Positions 33,484-42,482 of a DNA stretch of 64,000 nt are shown piece after piece. The notes below the pieces were generated by a model that worked only from the letters and a program-made list of their open reading frames with translations, was not told the DNA's origin and did not search any database. The stretch spans positions 218,011-282,010 of the forward strand of contig JAJDUF010000022.1 in the NCBI GenBank assembly GCA_022826725.1. Reading direction: 5' to 3'. The stretch is from Chloroflexota bacterium (GTDB lineage: Bacteria; Chloroflexota; UBA11872; UBA12225; JAJDUF01). The position numbers were made by a program, and so were the translations under genes. Positions within the stretch are counted from its first letter, which is position 1. Each line of letters opens with the position of its first letter.

Positions 33484-34944
33484 TCAAGCGGTCGACTCCG
33501 GCCGCCGCTCCTGCTCAACCGGTGGTGTGGGCGCTGAGGGCGGTGGCGCGGTGACGAGGCTGGGTCGCACGCGCAGCGTCACCCCGCGGACCTCCACGAC
33601 CTCGATGGTTTCCCCGACCGAGACGGACGACTCGCGGTAGAGCGGCTCCAGTTGCGCGCTCCAGGTGTCGCTCGCCACGCGCACCTGCCCGATGCCGTCG
33701 GCATGTAGTGCCTTGAGCACCGTTCCCGTTGCACCGATCAGCCGTTCCTTGCCCGTCCCTATGGGCGCGTGGCGGGTACCCAAGACACCGCGCACGACGA
33801 TAAAGACAAAGGCGCCGAACGTGGCCGTCATGCTGGCGATCACGCCGGGATGGACCGACACTGTGATTTGGATTGGCGACGGCGGGGTGAGCGGGAAGAA
33901 GAGCAGGATGGCGCCCAGGACGAAGGCGATGATGGAGCCGACCCCAAAGGCGCCGAAGCCGGCGATGAAGACCTCGGCAATCAGCAGCACCGCCGCCAGC
34001 GCCAGTAGTGCCAGGCCGGCCCAGTTGAAGGGGAGGTTGCCGAGGGCCACCAGCCCGAGGATCAGCGCGCCGGCGCCCAGCACGCCGGGGAGCACCGTAC
34101 CGGGATGTTGCAATTCGGCGAAAAGCCCCAGTGTACCGAGGCTCATCAAGATCAGCGCGACATTGGGATTGGCCAGGACGGCAAGCAGCTGCTCCAGCCA
34201 CGTCATCGCGATAGCCTGCGTGGGTGTGCCGGCCAGTTGCAGCGTGACCGGCTGCCCAGCCACCGACACGGTTTGCCCCTCTAGCTGTTGCAGTAGGTCA
34301 GTGACATCGGTCGCCACCAGATCAATTACCGTCTGGTCGAGTGCCTCGGCAGCGGTGATCGCCACGCTCTCGCGTACCGCCTGCTCGGCCCACGCGGCAT
34401 TGCGCCCGTAGGTGGTGGCGAGCGAGCGTACCAGTGCCGCGGCATCCTCGGTGGCCTTGGTCATTGGTGTCGTTTCGGCCGCTTGCCCATCCTGACCGAG
34501 CGCCACCGGATGGGCAGCGCCGATGTTGGTGCCTGGCGCCATCGCTGCGACGTGGGCGGCGAGCGTCACGAACAGGCCGGCGGACGCAGCGCGCGCGCCG
34601 GCCGGGGCCACGTAAACAATCGTCGGGATTTGGGCGCCGAGCAGACTTTGGGCGATGTCCCGCATGGCGCTCTCCAGGCCACCGGGTGTATCCAGCCGGA
34701 TGAGCAGCCCCGCCGCCTGGTCCCGCTCGGCGCGGCTGATAGCGCGGCTGAGGTACTGGGCGGTAATCGGCGTGATGGCGCCGTCAATCTCGACGGTGTA
34801 GAGCACCCGTTGGGCCTGCGCCGCCGGGCTGGCCGTCTCTGCCGCCGCGGCGAGAGTAGCGAGACCGGGCGCAACGAGGCCACCCCCCAGCCCGATCAGC
34901 AAGAGCAGCACATACAACAGACGACGCGCCGTGCGGCCAATCAT
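33484..34944 (-). CDS. nfeD: NfeD long-form membrane serine protease
   Basis: A 486-residue protein. A signal/anchor helix (LLYVLLLLIGLGGGLVAPGL) precedes a ClpP-like domain: RLDTPGGLESAMRDI (about 79-93), the catalytic Ser in ARAASAGLFV and the Lys in MTKATEDAAALVRSL, the Ser-Lys dyad of NfeD proteases. Then 4-5 transmembrane helices (about 270-395) and a C-terminal soluble OB domain (about 410-470, GATGTVLKALHADGIGQVRV) typical of long NfeD. It cleaves slipin and related targets at the membrane. Start chosen at ATG 34944 because a basic MIGRTARRLL leads into the helix. Upstream partner of the SPFH gene. Confidence 0.88.
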   Translation of the reverse strand: MIGRTARRLLYVLLLLIGLGGGLVAPGLATLAAAAETASPAAQAQRVLYTVEIDGAITPITAQYLSRAISRAERDQAAGLLIRLDTPGGLESAMRDIAQSLLGAQIPTIVYVAPAGARAASAGLFVTLAAHVAAMAPGTNIGAAHPVALGQDGQAAETTPMTKATEDAAALVRSLATTYGRNAAWAEQAVRESVAITAAEALDQTVIDLVATDVTDLLQQLEGQTVSVAGQPVTLQLAGTPTQAIAMTWLEQLLAVLANPNVALILMSLGTLGLFAELQHPGTVLPGVLGAGALILGLVALGNLPFNWAGLALLALAAVLLIAEVFIAGFGAFGVGSIIAFVLGAILLFFPLTPPSPIQITVSVHPGVIASMTATFGAFVFIVVRGVLGTRHAPIGTGKERLIGATGTVLKALHADGIGQVRVASDTWSAQLEPLYRESSVSVGETIEVVEVRGVTLRVRPSLVTAPPPSAPTPPVEQERRPESTA

Positions 34945-35088
34945 CGGATCATCCCCTCGCCCCCGGCACCTCATTGTCGCGGGGGCTTCCTCTTCCGAGG
35001 ATACGCCGCGCACCGTCGGGTTGGCAATAGGGGATGGGGCAGCCAATGCCCGCAACTCGGCGGTCAGTACGCCGCGACCGTGCGCTCG

Positions 35089-38000
35089 CTATCCGGCTGC
35101 GACCGGCTCCGGGACAGACGCCGGTTCCGCTGTGTCGGACTCAACGTCCGGGTGAATCCGTGCCTGCCCGTGTGATCCGAGCAGCCGGCTCACTGCGTCC
35201 ACGATCTGCGGATTCGCGTCTACCTCGTGGGGTAACGCCAAGGCTACTTGTGCCGTGGTCATCGAGATGGTCAGCCGCACACGATCCAAGCCAGGATGGC
35301 GCTTGAGCAAGGTGCCTAGCTCGTCCAGCCGCTGCACGTCGTCCGCATCATTCGCGGTGCGGCGTAGCACGATGTCGAGCCGCTGCGGAGCCAGAGCGTG
35401 AGCAGCCCCGTTGTGCCCGTTCGCGCTGGTGCTGGGTGGCGGGGTGGCGGGAGGCTGGCGCTGCTCCGGTTTGCCGGTGGCTGCGCTGGGCGGCGGGCTG
35501 GCCGGCTCCTCGCGTGGTGCCGCATCAGTCTGGAGCGCCGCCTCCGCCTGTGGCGCCGCTTCCGCCGGCTCCTCGCCCGTGAACCAGTCCGGCGTCCCAT
35601 TCGGCGACTGCCCCCCATCCTTAGCAGCCTTGGTCGTTGCTGCGGTAGGGGTACGCGGCACGTCTACGACCGCCATCTCGACGGCCGCCGCCTCGCCGGC
35701 CGTCACGGCATGGGCCAGCTGGCTGTGCCGTTCGCCGGTTGGTGCTGCTTCCTCGCTGCCCTCGAACAGCTTTACCCGCTCGCAAATGATCTGCACCTGC
35801 TCTGCGCGCACGTCCACGCGGCCGGAGACCAGCACCACATTGTCTTCTTGCCATAGATCGCGCGTTTCGCTGAAGGTGCGCGGAAACACGACGACCTCGA
35901 TACTGCTCGCCAGGTCCTCCACCTGGACTGCTGCCATGAGGTCGCCCTTGCGCGTCGGAATCTGGCGTACCGCGGCCACCGCCCCCCCGATCCGCACGTT
36001 CTGGCCGGCCAGTTCTTCGCTCAGGTCTCCCAGCGGGTGGGTGCTGGCCGCTTCGAGGCGCTGGGCGATGCTCGCCAGCGGATGCTCGGAGACGTAGAGA
36101 CCGAGCAACTCCTTCTCCCAGTCGAGCCGCTGCTTGCGTTCGGCCGGCGCAGTCTCCGGCAGTGCAAAGCTCATGCCGGCCGCCGCGGAGTCCGTCGGAT
36201 CGGCAAACTGGTCGAGCAGCGATAGCTGTCCGGCCTGCCGGGCACGTTGCTCGGTCTGGGCCATGCCCAACGCACCGTTCAGCCCTTCCAAGAGGGCGGC
36301 GCGCTCGCCGAGGTCGTCGAGCGCGCCAGCTTTAGTCATGCTTTCGAGTGCGCGGCGATTGAGCTGCCGCAAGTCTACCCGCCGGCACAGGTCGGCGAGG
36401 TCCGCGAACGGACCACCTTCCTCACGGGCCTGGACAAGGTTCCGGATCGCCGCTTCGCCGAGATTCTTGATCGCCGCCAGCCCGAACCGGATTGCCGCAC
36501 GGTGAGCGCTCTCGGGAGCGTCAGCGATCTGGAACGCCAGTCCGCTGTGGTTCACGCTCGGTGGATGCAGTGTCACGTCCAGGCGCCGGCACTCGGCCGC
36601 GGCCTCACCGACTTTCGTCGCGTCACCGGCCGCCGCCGTCAACACCGCCGCCAGGTATTCGACCGGGTAGTTGGCCTTCAGGTAGGCGGTCTGATAGGCC
36701 ACCACTGCGTAGTAGGCGGCGTGCCCCTTGGGAAAACCGTAGCCGGCGAACGGCTCGATCAGCTGCCATAGTTTCTCGGCAAAGACCTTGTCGTAGCCGC
36801 GCTGTATCGCACGGGTTACGAACTTGCCTTGCTGCTCGGCCATGAGCGCAGCGATCTTCTTGCCCATGGCTTTGCGGAGCACGTCGGCCTCGCCCCACGA
36901 GAACCCGGCAATCTTGCGGGCGATCTGGAGCACTTGGTCCTGGTAGACGATGATCCCGTAGGTCTCCTCCAGTAGGGGCTTCAGGTCGGGATGGAGATAG
37001 GAGATTTGCTTGGTGCCGTTCTTCGTGGCTACGAAATCGGGGATGCTCTCCATCGGCCCCGGCCGATAGAGAGCGACGATGGCGATCAGGTCGGTAATCT
37101 GGTTGGGCCGCAGCTGCTTGAGGCACCGCCTCATGCCGCCGGACTCAAGCTGGAACACGGCCGTCGTCTGCCCCTCCGCCAGCATGTCATAGGTCCGCTT
37201 GGCCCGTGCGTCGGCATAGTCCATCGGCAGCGTTTTGAGATCAAGCTCCTCGCCCCGGTGCTCATACACAAACCGCACGGCGCGGTCGAGGATGGTGAGG
37301 TTCGTGAGGCCCAGGAAGTCCATCTTCAGCAAACCGACCTTTTCGATGATCCCGAAAGGCCACTGGGTAATGCTGCTCAGGCTCCCTTCCTTGTTGTCTT
37401 TCGTCGCCCGCTGCAACGGCACGTGCTCGATCAACGGGTCGGCCGAGATGACGACGGCTGCGGCGTGGGTGGAGGCGTTGCGCGGCGTGCCTTCCAGCGC
37501 CTCGGCCAGCTCGACCAACTCTTTGACTTGCGGCTTCTCGGCCATGAGGTTCTGCACGTCGGCCACGTTGCGCGCCGCGGCCAAGTCCGCACCGAACGGG
37601 ATCGCCTTGGCCACCCGGTCCACCTCGCCATAGCTCATCCCCAAGACACGGCCCACGTCGCGGACGGCGGCCCGCGCGGCCATCGTGCCAAAGGTGATGA
37701 CTTGCGCGACGTGGTCGGGACCGTACTTCTCGGTCACGTATTGGATGACCTCGCTGCGCCGATCGTCGGCGAAGTCCATGTCAATATCGGGCATCCCCAG
37801 GCGCTCGTCATGCAGGAACCGCTCGAACATGATGTTGTACTTGAGCGGATCTATGTTCGAGATACCGAGGCAGTAGATGACGATGCTGCCGGCCACCGAG
37901 CCGCGCGGGTCGGCCAGGATGCCGCGCGACCGGGCATAGCTGACGAAATCCGCCACGATCAGGAAGTAGAGCGCGTACCCCGTCTTGGCGATCACGCCTA

Positions 38001-38976
38001 GCTCGTAGTCGAGCCGCCGGCGGTGCTCCTCCGTGACCGTCTCGTAGCGCGTCGCCAACCCCTCATCGCAGAGCTGTCGAAGGTAGCTATCGGGGGTGTG
38101 ATCGCCAGGAATATCGAACTGGGGCAGCAGAATACGGTCAAACTCCAGCTTGAGCCGGCAGCGCTCGGCGATAGCCACGGTATTTTGCAGCGCCTGTGGC
38201 AGCTCGCCGAACAGAGCCGCCATCTCTGCCGGCGAGCGCAGGTAGAAGCTCGGCGTGCCCATCCGCATTCGCTTCTCGTCGTGGACGGTCGAGCCGGTTT
38301 GCACACACAGCAGAATGTCGTGCGCCCGGTGCTCTTCCGAGTGGACATAGTGCGTATCGTTCGTGGCGACCACGTCCAGGTCCAACTCACGTGCCAGGGT
38401 GATGAGTTGGCGGTTGAGCTGGGCTTGCCCCTCGAGACCTTGATCCTGTAGCTCGATGAAGTAACGCTCCGGCCCGAGCAGGTCACGGTACCACGCCGCG
38501 ACCGACCGTGCCTGTTCCTCCTGACCATTGAGCAGCAACTGCGCCACTTCACCGGACATGCACCCGGAGAGGCAGATTAGCCCGCGGTGGTACTGCGCCA
38601 GCAAGTCGCGGTCAATTCGTGGCTTGTAATAGAAGCCGTCCAGGTGAGCGCGGGAAGAGAGCGTGAGCAGGTTGCCATAGCCGGTTTCGTCCTGGGCCAG
38701 CAGGGTGAGGTGGTGCTGCTTGTCGTCAATTTTCGGCTCGCGCTGGTCCATCCGGCGCGTTGCGACGTAGGCTTCGCAACCGATGATCGGCTGAATCCCG
38801 GCCTCCTGCGCCGCGGCGTAGAAGTCTACGGCGCCGTGCAGTGCGCCATGATCGGTGAGCGCGAGCGCCGACATGCCCAACTCGCGCGTGCGTTCGACCA
38901 AGGTGTTGATGCGGGCCAGGCCGTCGAGGATGGAGTATTCGGAGTGGACGTGGAGGTGGACGAATTCCGAGGACAT
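35089..38976 (-). CDS. dnaE: DNA polymerase III alpha subunit
   Basis: A 1,295-residue replicative polymerase. The PHP domain opens VHLHVHSEYS (6-15) with intact histidines, so Mn-dependent proofreading or phosphatase activity is possible. Palm motif MPDIDMDFADD near residue 390-402 holds the two catalytic aspartates, and the third is in KMDFLGLTNL. The helix-hairpin-helix region and the OB fold (RIGGAVAAVRQIPTRKGD, about 985-1060) follow. A long Ala/Pro/Glu-rich linker (about 1090-1190) precedes a small C-terminal domain (LDIVLRRTANDADDV), as in other non-proteobacterial DnaE proteins. The start at ATG 38976 has AAGGGAG upstream. Confidence 0.95.
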   Translation of the reverse strand: MSSEFVHLHVHSEYSILDGLARINTLVERTRELGMSALALTDHGALHGAVDFYAAAQEAGIQPIIGCEAYVATRRMDQREPKIDDKQHHLTLLAQDETGYGNLLTLSSRAHLDGFYYKPRIDRDLLAQYHRGLICLSGCMSGEVAQLLLNGQEEQARSVAAWYRDLLGPERYFIELQDQGLEGQAQLNRQLITLARELDLDVVATNDTHYVHSEEHRAHDILLCVQTGSTVHDEKRMRMGTPSFYLRSPAEMAALFGELPQALQNTVAIAERCRLKLEFDRILLPQFDIPGDHTPDSYLRQLCDEGLATRYETVTEEHRRRLDYELGVIAKTGYALYFLIVADFVSYARSRGILADPRGSVAGSIVIYCLGISNIDPLKYNIMFERFLHDERLGMPDIDMDFADDRRSEVIQYVTEKYGPDHVAQVITFGTMAARAAVRDVGRVLGMSYGEVDRVAKAIPFGADLAAARNVADVQNLMAEKPQVKELVELAEALEGTPRNASTHAAAVVISADPLIEHVPLQRATKDNKEGSLSSITQWPFGIIEKVGLLKMDFLGLTNLTILDRAVRFVYEHRGEELDLKTLPMDYADARAKRTYDMLAEGQTTAVFQLESGGMRRCLKQLRPNQITDLIAIVALYRPGPMESIPDFVATKNGTKQISYLHPDLKPLLEETYGIIVYQDQVLQIARKIAGFSWGEADVLRKAMGKKIAALMAEQQGKFVTRAIQRGYDKVFAEKLWQLIEPFAGYGFPKGHAAYYAVVAYQTAYLKANYPVEYLAAVLTAAAGDATKVGEAAAECRRLDVTLHPPSVNHSGLAFQIADAPESAHRAAIRFGLAAIKNLGEAAIRNLVQAREEGGPFADLADLCRRVDLRQLNRRALESMTKAGALDDLGERAALLEGLNGALGMAQTEQRARQAGQLSLLDQFADPTDSAAAGMSFALPETAPAERKQRLDWEKELLGLYVSEHPLASIAQRLEAASTHPLGDLSEELAGQNVRIGGAVAAVRQIPTRKGDLMAAVQVEDLASSIEVVVFPRTFSETRDLWQEDNVVLVSGRVDVRAEQVQIICERVKLFEGSEEAAPTGERHSQLAHAVTAGEAAAVEMAVVDVPRTPTAATTKAAKDGGQSPNGTPDWFTGEEPAEAAPQAEAALQTDAAPREEPASPPPSAATGKPEQRQPPATPPPSTSANGHNGAAHALAPQRLDIVLRRTANDADDVQRLDELGTLLKRHPGLDRVRLTISMTTAQVALALPHEVDANPQIVDAVSRLLGSHGQARIHPDVESDTAEPASVPEPVAAG

Positions 38977-39223
38977 CGCGTGGCTCCCTTCCGGTGTATG
39001 ACGAATGGCTGTGATTGGAAGGACAACAGCCACAGCCGGCGCGAGCGTCTCACCGTGCCGGACCGCAGGGCTGTAACCAGTTAGTATAGTGGCGGCCGGG
39101 CAGCGGCGGCAGGCGGCCGTTTGGATGAGCATCCACGTCTGCCGTGCGCCGTTGGGTCATGCAGCGTTACAATCGGGGTGAGCATTAGCGCCGCCGGTGT
39201 GGGCTGCGGCCAGGGGGTAAGAA

Positions 39224-39451
39224 GTGTTCGACTTCAGTTTTCTGCTACCCCTCGTGATTGTCGTCGTCCTGTTACTCGGGGCCTCGTTCGTCATCTCACG
39301 GGTCTTTCGGGCGGAGATGAAGTGCAACCGCTGTCAGGGTATGGGCGAGGTCAACGAGCATTGGCCCGATCCCTCAGAACCGAGCGGCTTTCATCACGTC
39401 GAAGGGACCTGCCCCAAGTGCAAGGGCCGCGGCAAGGTACCGGTCAAGTAG
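39224..39451 (+). CDS. Small membrane-anchored zinc-ribbon protein
   Basis: A 75-residue protein starting with GTG. One transmembrane helix (FSFLLPLVIVVVLLLGASFV, about 4-23) is followed by a DnaJ-type zinc ribbon: CNRCQGMGEV (from about 34) and CPKCKGRGKV near the end, two C-x-x-C-x-G-x-G halves. Such tiny proteins are usually annotated as hypothetical. The ribbon faces the cytoplasm if the N-terminus is outside. It is divergent from dnaE, sharing a 247-base gap. Function unknown. Confidence 0.72.
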   Translation: MFDFSFLLPLVIVVVLLLGASFVISRVFRAEMKCNRCQGMGEVNEHWPDPSEPSGFHHVEGTCPKCKGRGKVPVK

Positions 39452-39491
39452 CGCTCTCACCCGGCGCCAGAGAGCGGGGCAGTAGTCAGGC

Positions 39492-39854
39492 ATGAGCCAA
39501 GCGATTGACGGGGAGTTGGGCCGCGCCCTCAAGGTCGCCGGGCTACCCTGGCGACCGCGCCGCGGCGACCGTTGCATGGATCGGCTGGGTATCTACTGGA
39601 TCGTGCTGGCCGACGGACCGGCCCAGGATGGCGGAGTCGAGGTCCACAACGGCGCGGTGATCGAACGGCGGCACGTGCTGGGCCTGTGCTGGCTGCCCCG
39701 TCCCGATGACCTGCTGGCGGTGCTCCACCGCTACGGGCCGGTCAAGCTCACGGGCGCCGACGGCCGGTGGACCTGCGCCGTCGGCGATACGTCGGCGCCG
39801 GGTGGCTCGCCGGCCGACGCTGCGGGCCGGGCACTGCTGGCGCTGCTGGCCTAG
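39492..39854 (+). CDS. Uncharacterised 120-residue protein
   Basis: I do not recognise a family. The protein starts MSQAIDGELGRALKVAGLPW, with one Cys-containing stretch (RRGDRCMDRLGIYWIVLADG, about 24-43) and a conserved-looking LCWLPRPDDLLAVLHRYG (66-83). It is soluble and rich in Asp, Arg and Gly. It follows the zinc-ribbon gene by 40 bases on the same strand and could be co-transcribed. Its stop (TAG 39852-39854) overlaps the convergent livF stop inside a shared CTAG. Confidence 0.55.
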   Translation: MSQAIDGELGRALKVAGLPWRPRRGDRCMDRLGIYWIVLADGPAQDGGVEVHNGAVIERRHVLGLCWLPRPDDLLAVLHRYGPVKLTGADGRWTCAVGDTSAPGGSPADAAGRALLALLA

Positions 39855-40621
39855 CTACCCAGGAAGACTTGGGTCAGGATGTCGGTCTCCCGGACCGATT
39901 GGGGCGTGCCGTCGTGTACGACCCGGCCCTTTTCCAGGACGTAAGCGCGATGCACGATGTCCAGCACGCCCTTGATATTGTGCTCGACGACGAAGATGGT
40001 CGTCTTGAGCCGCTCGTTGATCTCGGAGACCTTCTGAAACACCTCTTTGACTACGATGGGCGCGAGGCCCAGGGTCGGTTCGTCGAGCAGGAGTGCCTCC
40101 GGACCGGCCATCAGTCCACGGCCTAGGGCCAACATCTGCTGCTGCCCCCCGGACATCTGGCTGGCCAAATCGCGGCGCTTCTGATGCAGGATCGGGAACA
40201 GTTCCATGACCGCATCTAGGCGGCGCTCTTTTTCCGCCCGGTCGTGCAGGTACAGGCAGCCCATCTCCAAGTTCTCTTCGATGGTGAGGTGGGTGAACAC
40301 CCGCCGGCCTTGCGGGACGAAGGAGATGCCCTCCTTCACGATCTCATGGGTAGCCGCTGCCAGCCGCTGTTGGTGCCAGTAGACCTCCCCGGCGACAACT
40401 GGCGCCAGCCCCATGATGGCTCTGAGCACGGTGGATTTGCCGGCCCCGTTGGGACCCATCACCGCCACCACCTCGCCCTTCCGCACGCCCAAGGATACGC
40501 CGTCCAAGGCGACGACGGCCCCGTAATGCACGGATATATTGGCCAGCCGCAGGATCATTCCGTCGGTGGACGATCCGTTCCCGGCGTTCTGTGCTGTGGT
40601 GGTCTTCTCCGCAGTGTTCAT
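39851..40621 (-). CDS. livF: Branched-chain amino-acid-type ABC transporter ATPase LivF
   Basis: A 256-residue ATPase. Walker A GPNGAGKST (about 55-63), signature SGGQQQML, Walker B ALLLDEPTLGLAP and the switch His in VVEHNIKGVL. The LivF/LivG class drives uptake of branched-chain amino acids, amides or urea through LivH and LivM. The N-terminal 20 residues before MILRLANISVHYGAVVALDG look like an extension; the true start could be the ATG at codon 21. It is the last gene of the five-gene operon, 43 bases after livG. Confidence 0.92.
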   Translation of the reverse strand: MNTAEKTTTAQNAGNGSSTDGMILRLANISVHYGAVVALDGVSLGVRKGEVVAVMGPNGAGKSTVLRAIMGLAPVVAGEVYWHQQRLAAATHEIVKEGISFVPQGRRVFTHLTIEENLEMGCLYLHDRAEKERRLDAVMELFPILHQKRRDLASQMSGGQQQMLALGRGLMAGPEALLLDEPTLGLAPIVVKEVFQKVSEINERLKTTIFVVEHNIKGVLDIVHRAYVLEKGRVVHDGTPQSVRETDILTQVFLGS

Positions 40622-40664
40622 CGCTACGTTCCCGCCGCCAGTGTCCGAGCAAAGTCAACGCCGC

Positions 40665-41426
40665 CTAGTCGCCCAGGTAGGCCGCGATCACCTCCGCTCT
40701 ACTCAGCACCTCTTCCACTTCCCCCTCGGCGAGGAGGCTGCCACTGTCCAGGACGATTATGTGATCCGACAGCTCGCGCACGATGTCCATATTGTGGGAG
40801 ATGAAGATGATGGTGCGGCCCTGGTCTCGCATCTCTTTCATAATGCCTTTGACCCGCTCCAGCATCTGGGGAAAGAGGCCGGCAAACGGCTCGTCGAACA
40901 GGTACGTGTTGACATCCAACGCCATGGCGCGGCCGATCTCCAGCAGCTTGCGCTGGCCATAAGACAGATTCGAGGCCAGGTCCCGCCGCTTCTCCCACAT
41001 CCCGACATTCTCCAGGAGACGCTGGGCCTGCTCTCGATAGCGAGGCTGTGCCCGTTCCAGCAGTGCGGGGAAAAGGCGCCGGTCGGTCAAGGCCACCATG
41101 ATGTTGTCCCACACGCTCATCTGATCGAAGAGCCTGACCTCCTGAAACGTCCTGGTGATGCCATGATCGGGAGTCTCGTAGGCGTGTACGACCTTGAGGC
41201 CGACGCCGTCTATAATCACCGTCCCGCCGTCGAGGGGTAGTACCCCGCTCAACAGGTTCACGAGGGTCGATTTCCCGGAGCCGTTGGGCCCGACGATACT
41301 GGTCATTCCCTGGCGCGGAACCGAGATGGAGAGCCGGTTCACGGCCCGGACGGCCCCGAAGTGCTTCGAGATCGCCTCCGTCTCCAGAGCGTAAGCAGCC
41401 CCGGAGGTGGCTTGAGCAGTGCTCAT
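40665..41426 (-). CDS. livG: Branched-chain amino-acid-type ABC transporter ATPase LivG
   Basis: A 253-residue ATPase with Walker A GPNGSGKST (about 45-53), signature LSYGQRKLLEI (the LSYGQ variant usual for LivG), Walker B and a switch His in FISHNMDIVRELSDHIIVLD. It starts inside the stop of livM (ATGA overlap), so translation is coupled. Together with LivF it forms the ATPase heterodimer of the importer. The QEVRLFDQMSVWDNIM segment is the Q-loop region. Confidence 0.93.
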   Translation of the reverse strand: MSTAQATSGAAYALETEAISKHFGAVRAVNRLSISVPRQGMTSIVGPNGSGKSTLVNLLSGVLPLDGGTVIIDGVGLKVVHAYETPDHGITRTFQEVRLFDQMSVWDNIMVALTDRRLFPALLERAQPRYREQAQRLLENVGMWEKRRDLASNLSYGQRKLLEIGRAMALDVNTYLFDEPFAGLFPQMLERVKGIMKEMRDQGRTIIFISHNMDIVRELSDHIIVLDSGSLLAEGEVEEVLSRAEVIAAYLGD

Positions 41427-42478
41427 AGCTTGTATCTCCCCACCAGGCCCTGCGGCCGATACATCATCAGCAGCACGAGGAGAATACCGAGGATGATCTG
41501 GCGGGATTGGCCGATGAACTCGGTCGGTAGGAAGGTAAGAAAGCGCATGCCCTCTTCGAGCAATACGAAGGCCATCGCGCCGAGCAGCGACCCCCAGATG
41601 GTCGCCAGTCCACCGAGGATCACGATGGATACCAGGAGGATCGACTCCAGCAGGATGAAGGAGTTGGGGTCTATGAAGCTGGTCCAGCTACTGAACAGGC
41701 CGCCGGCGAGACCCGCCATCATCGCCGAGATGACCCAGATAGCGAGTTTGTAGTGGGAGGCCCGGTAGCCGAACACTTCGATGGCCTGCTCGTCCTCGCG
41801 GATGGCGGTCAGCACCCGTCCGAAGGAGGAGGTCACAATGAACCGCGAGATTACGACGACAATGGCGAGGAATACGAGGGCCAGGAGCATGAACTCCAAT
41901 GCACCATCGAGCACCCAGCCGCCGATGGCGGGCCTGGCGATCTCGTGAATGCCGAATGCCCCCCTGGTCACGCCGCGCCAATTCAGGAAGACGTTGTAGG
42001 CGATGACGGCGAATCCGAAGGAGACCAGCACGTAGATGTCGTCTCTGAACCGGTTGAACGCGACGCCTACCACAAAGGCCACCACACCGGCCAAGACGAC
42101 GCTGGCCGGCAGCGCCGCGAAGAAAGGCCAGGCCAAGAGGGGGATAGCTTCCGAGCGCAGCTGTTCGTAGGCGGGGTCCGAGGTGAGCACGGCCATCGTG
42201 TAGGCGCCGATGCCGAAGAAGCCGATATGCCCCACCGATAGCAGGCCGGTGAATCCCAGCACCAGGTTCAGACTGACCGCCAATATCGCCCAGATAGCGA
42301 AGACGGTACCGAGGGCGATGGCAAATCCGGTGCCCTGCCAGATCATGAACACCACGGCCCAGGTGATGACGAACAGGTTGGCCCACAGCTCGATGTTGCC
42401 CTTGGCGTGCCGCCAGAGCTTCCGGGGATTGCTCGCCAGTCCGCCCACGTCCCTAAAGCCCTGTAAATCCATCAGCAT
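41423..42478 (-). CDS. livM: Branched-chain amino-acid-type ABC transporter permease LivM
   Basis: A 351-residue permease with about 9 membrane helices. The segment LAVSLNLVLGFTGLLSVGHI (about 66-85) and the later conserved AIREDEQAIEVFGYRASHYK (about 222-241), the cytoplasmic loop that contacts the ATPases, identify it as LivM. The N-terminus is longer than usual (about 30 residues before the first helix). It begins four bases after the livH stop and overlaps livG. Confidence 0.92.
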   Translation of the reverse strand: MLMDLQGFRDVGGLASNPRKLWRHAKGNIELWANLFVITWAVVFMIWQGTGFAIALGTVFAIWAILAVSLNLVLGFTGLLSVGHIGFFGIGAYTMAVLTSDPAYEQLRSEAIPLLAWPFFAALPASVVLAGVVAFVVGVAFNRFRDDIYVLVSFGFAVIAYNVFLNWRGVTRGAFGIHEIARPAIGGWVLDGALEFMLLALVFLAIVVVISRFIVTSSFGRVLTAIREDEQAIEVFGYRASHYKLAIWVISAMMAGLAGGLFSSWTSFIDPNSFILLESILLVSIVILGGLATIWGSLLGAMAFVLLEEGMRFLTFLPTEFIGQSRQIILGILLVLLMMYRPQGLVGRYKL

Positions 42479-42482
42479 GGGT

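Noticed and set aside
36991..38001. 336-codon forward frame opposite dnaE
   Set aside because: Antisense to conserved DnaE motifs; no family resemblance.
39452..39476. CGCTCTC/GAGAGCG hairpin as terminator of the zinc-ribbon gene
   Set aside because: Weak 7-bp stem with an 11-base loop and no T-run; the next gene follows on the same strand.
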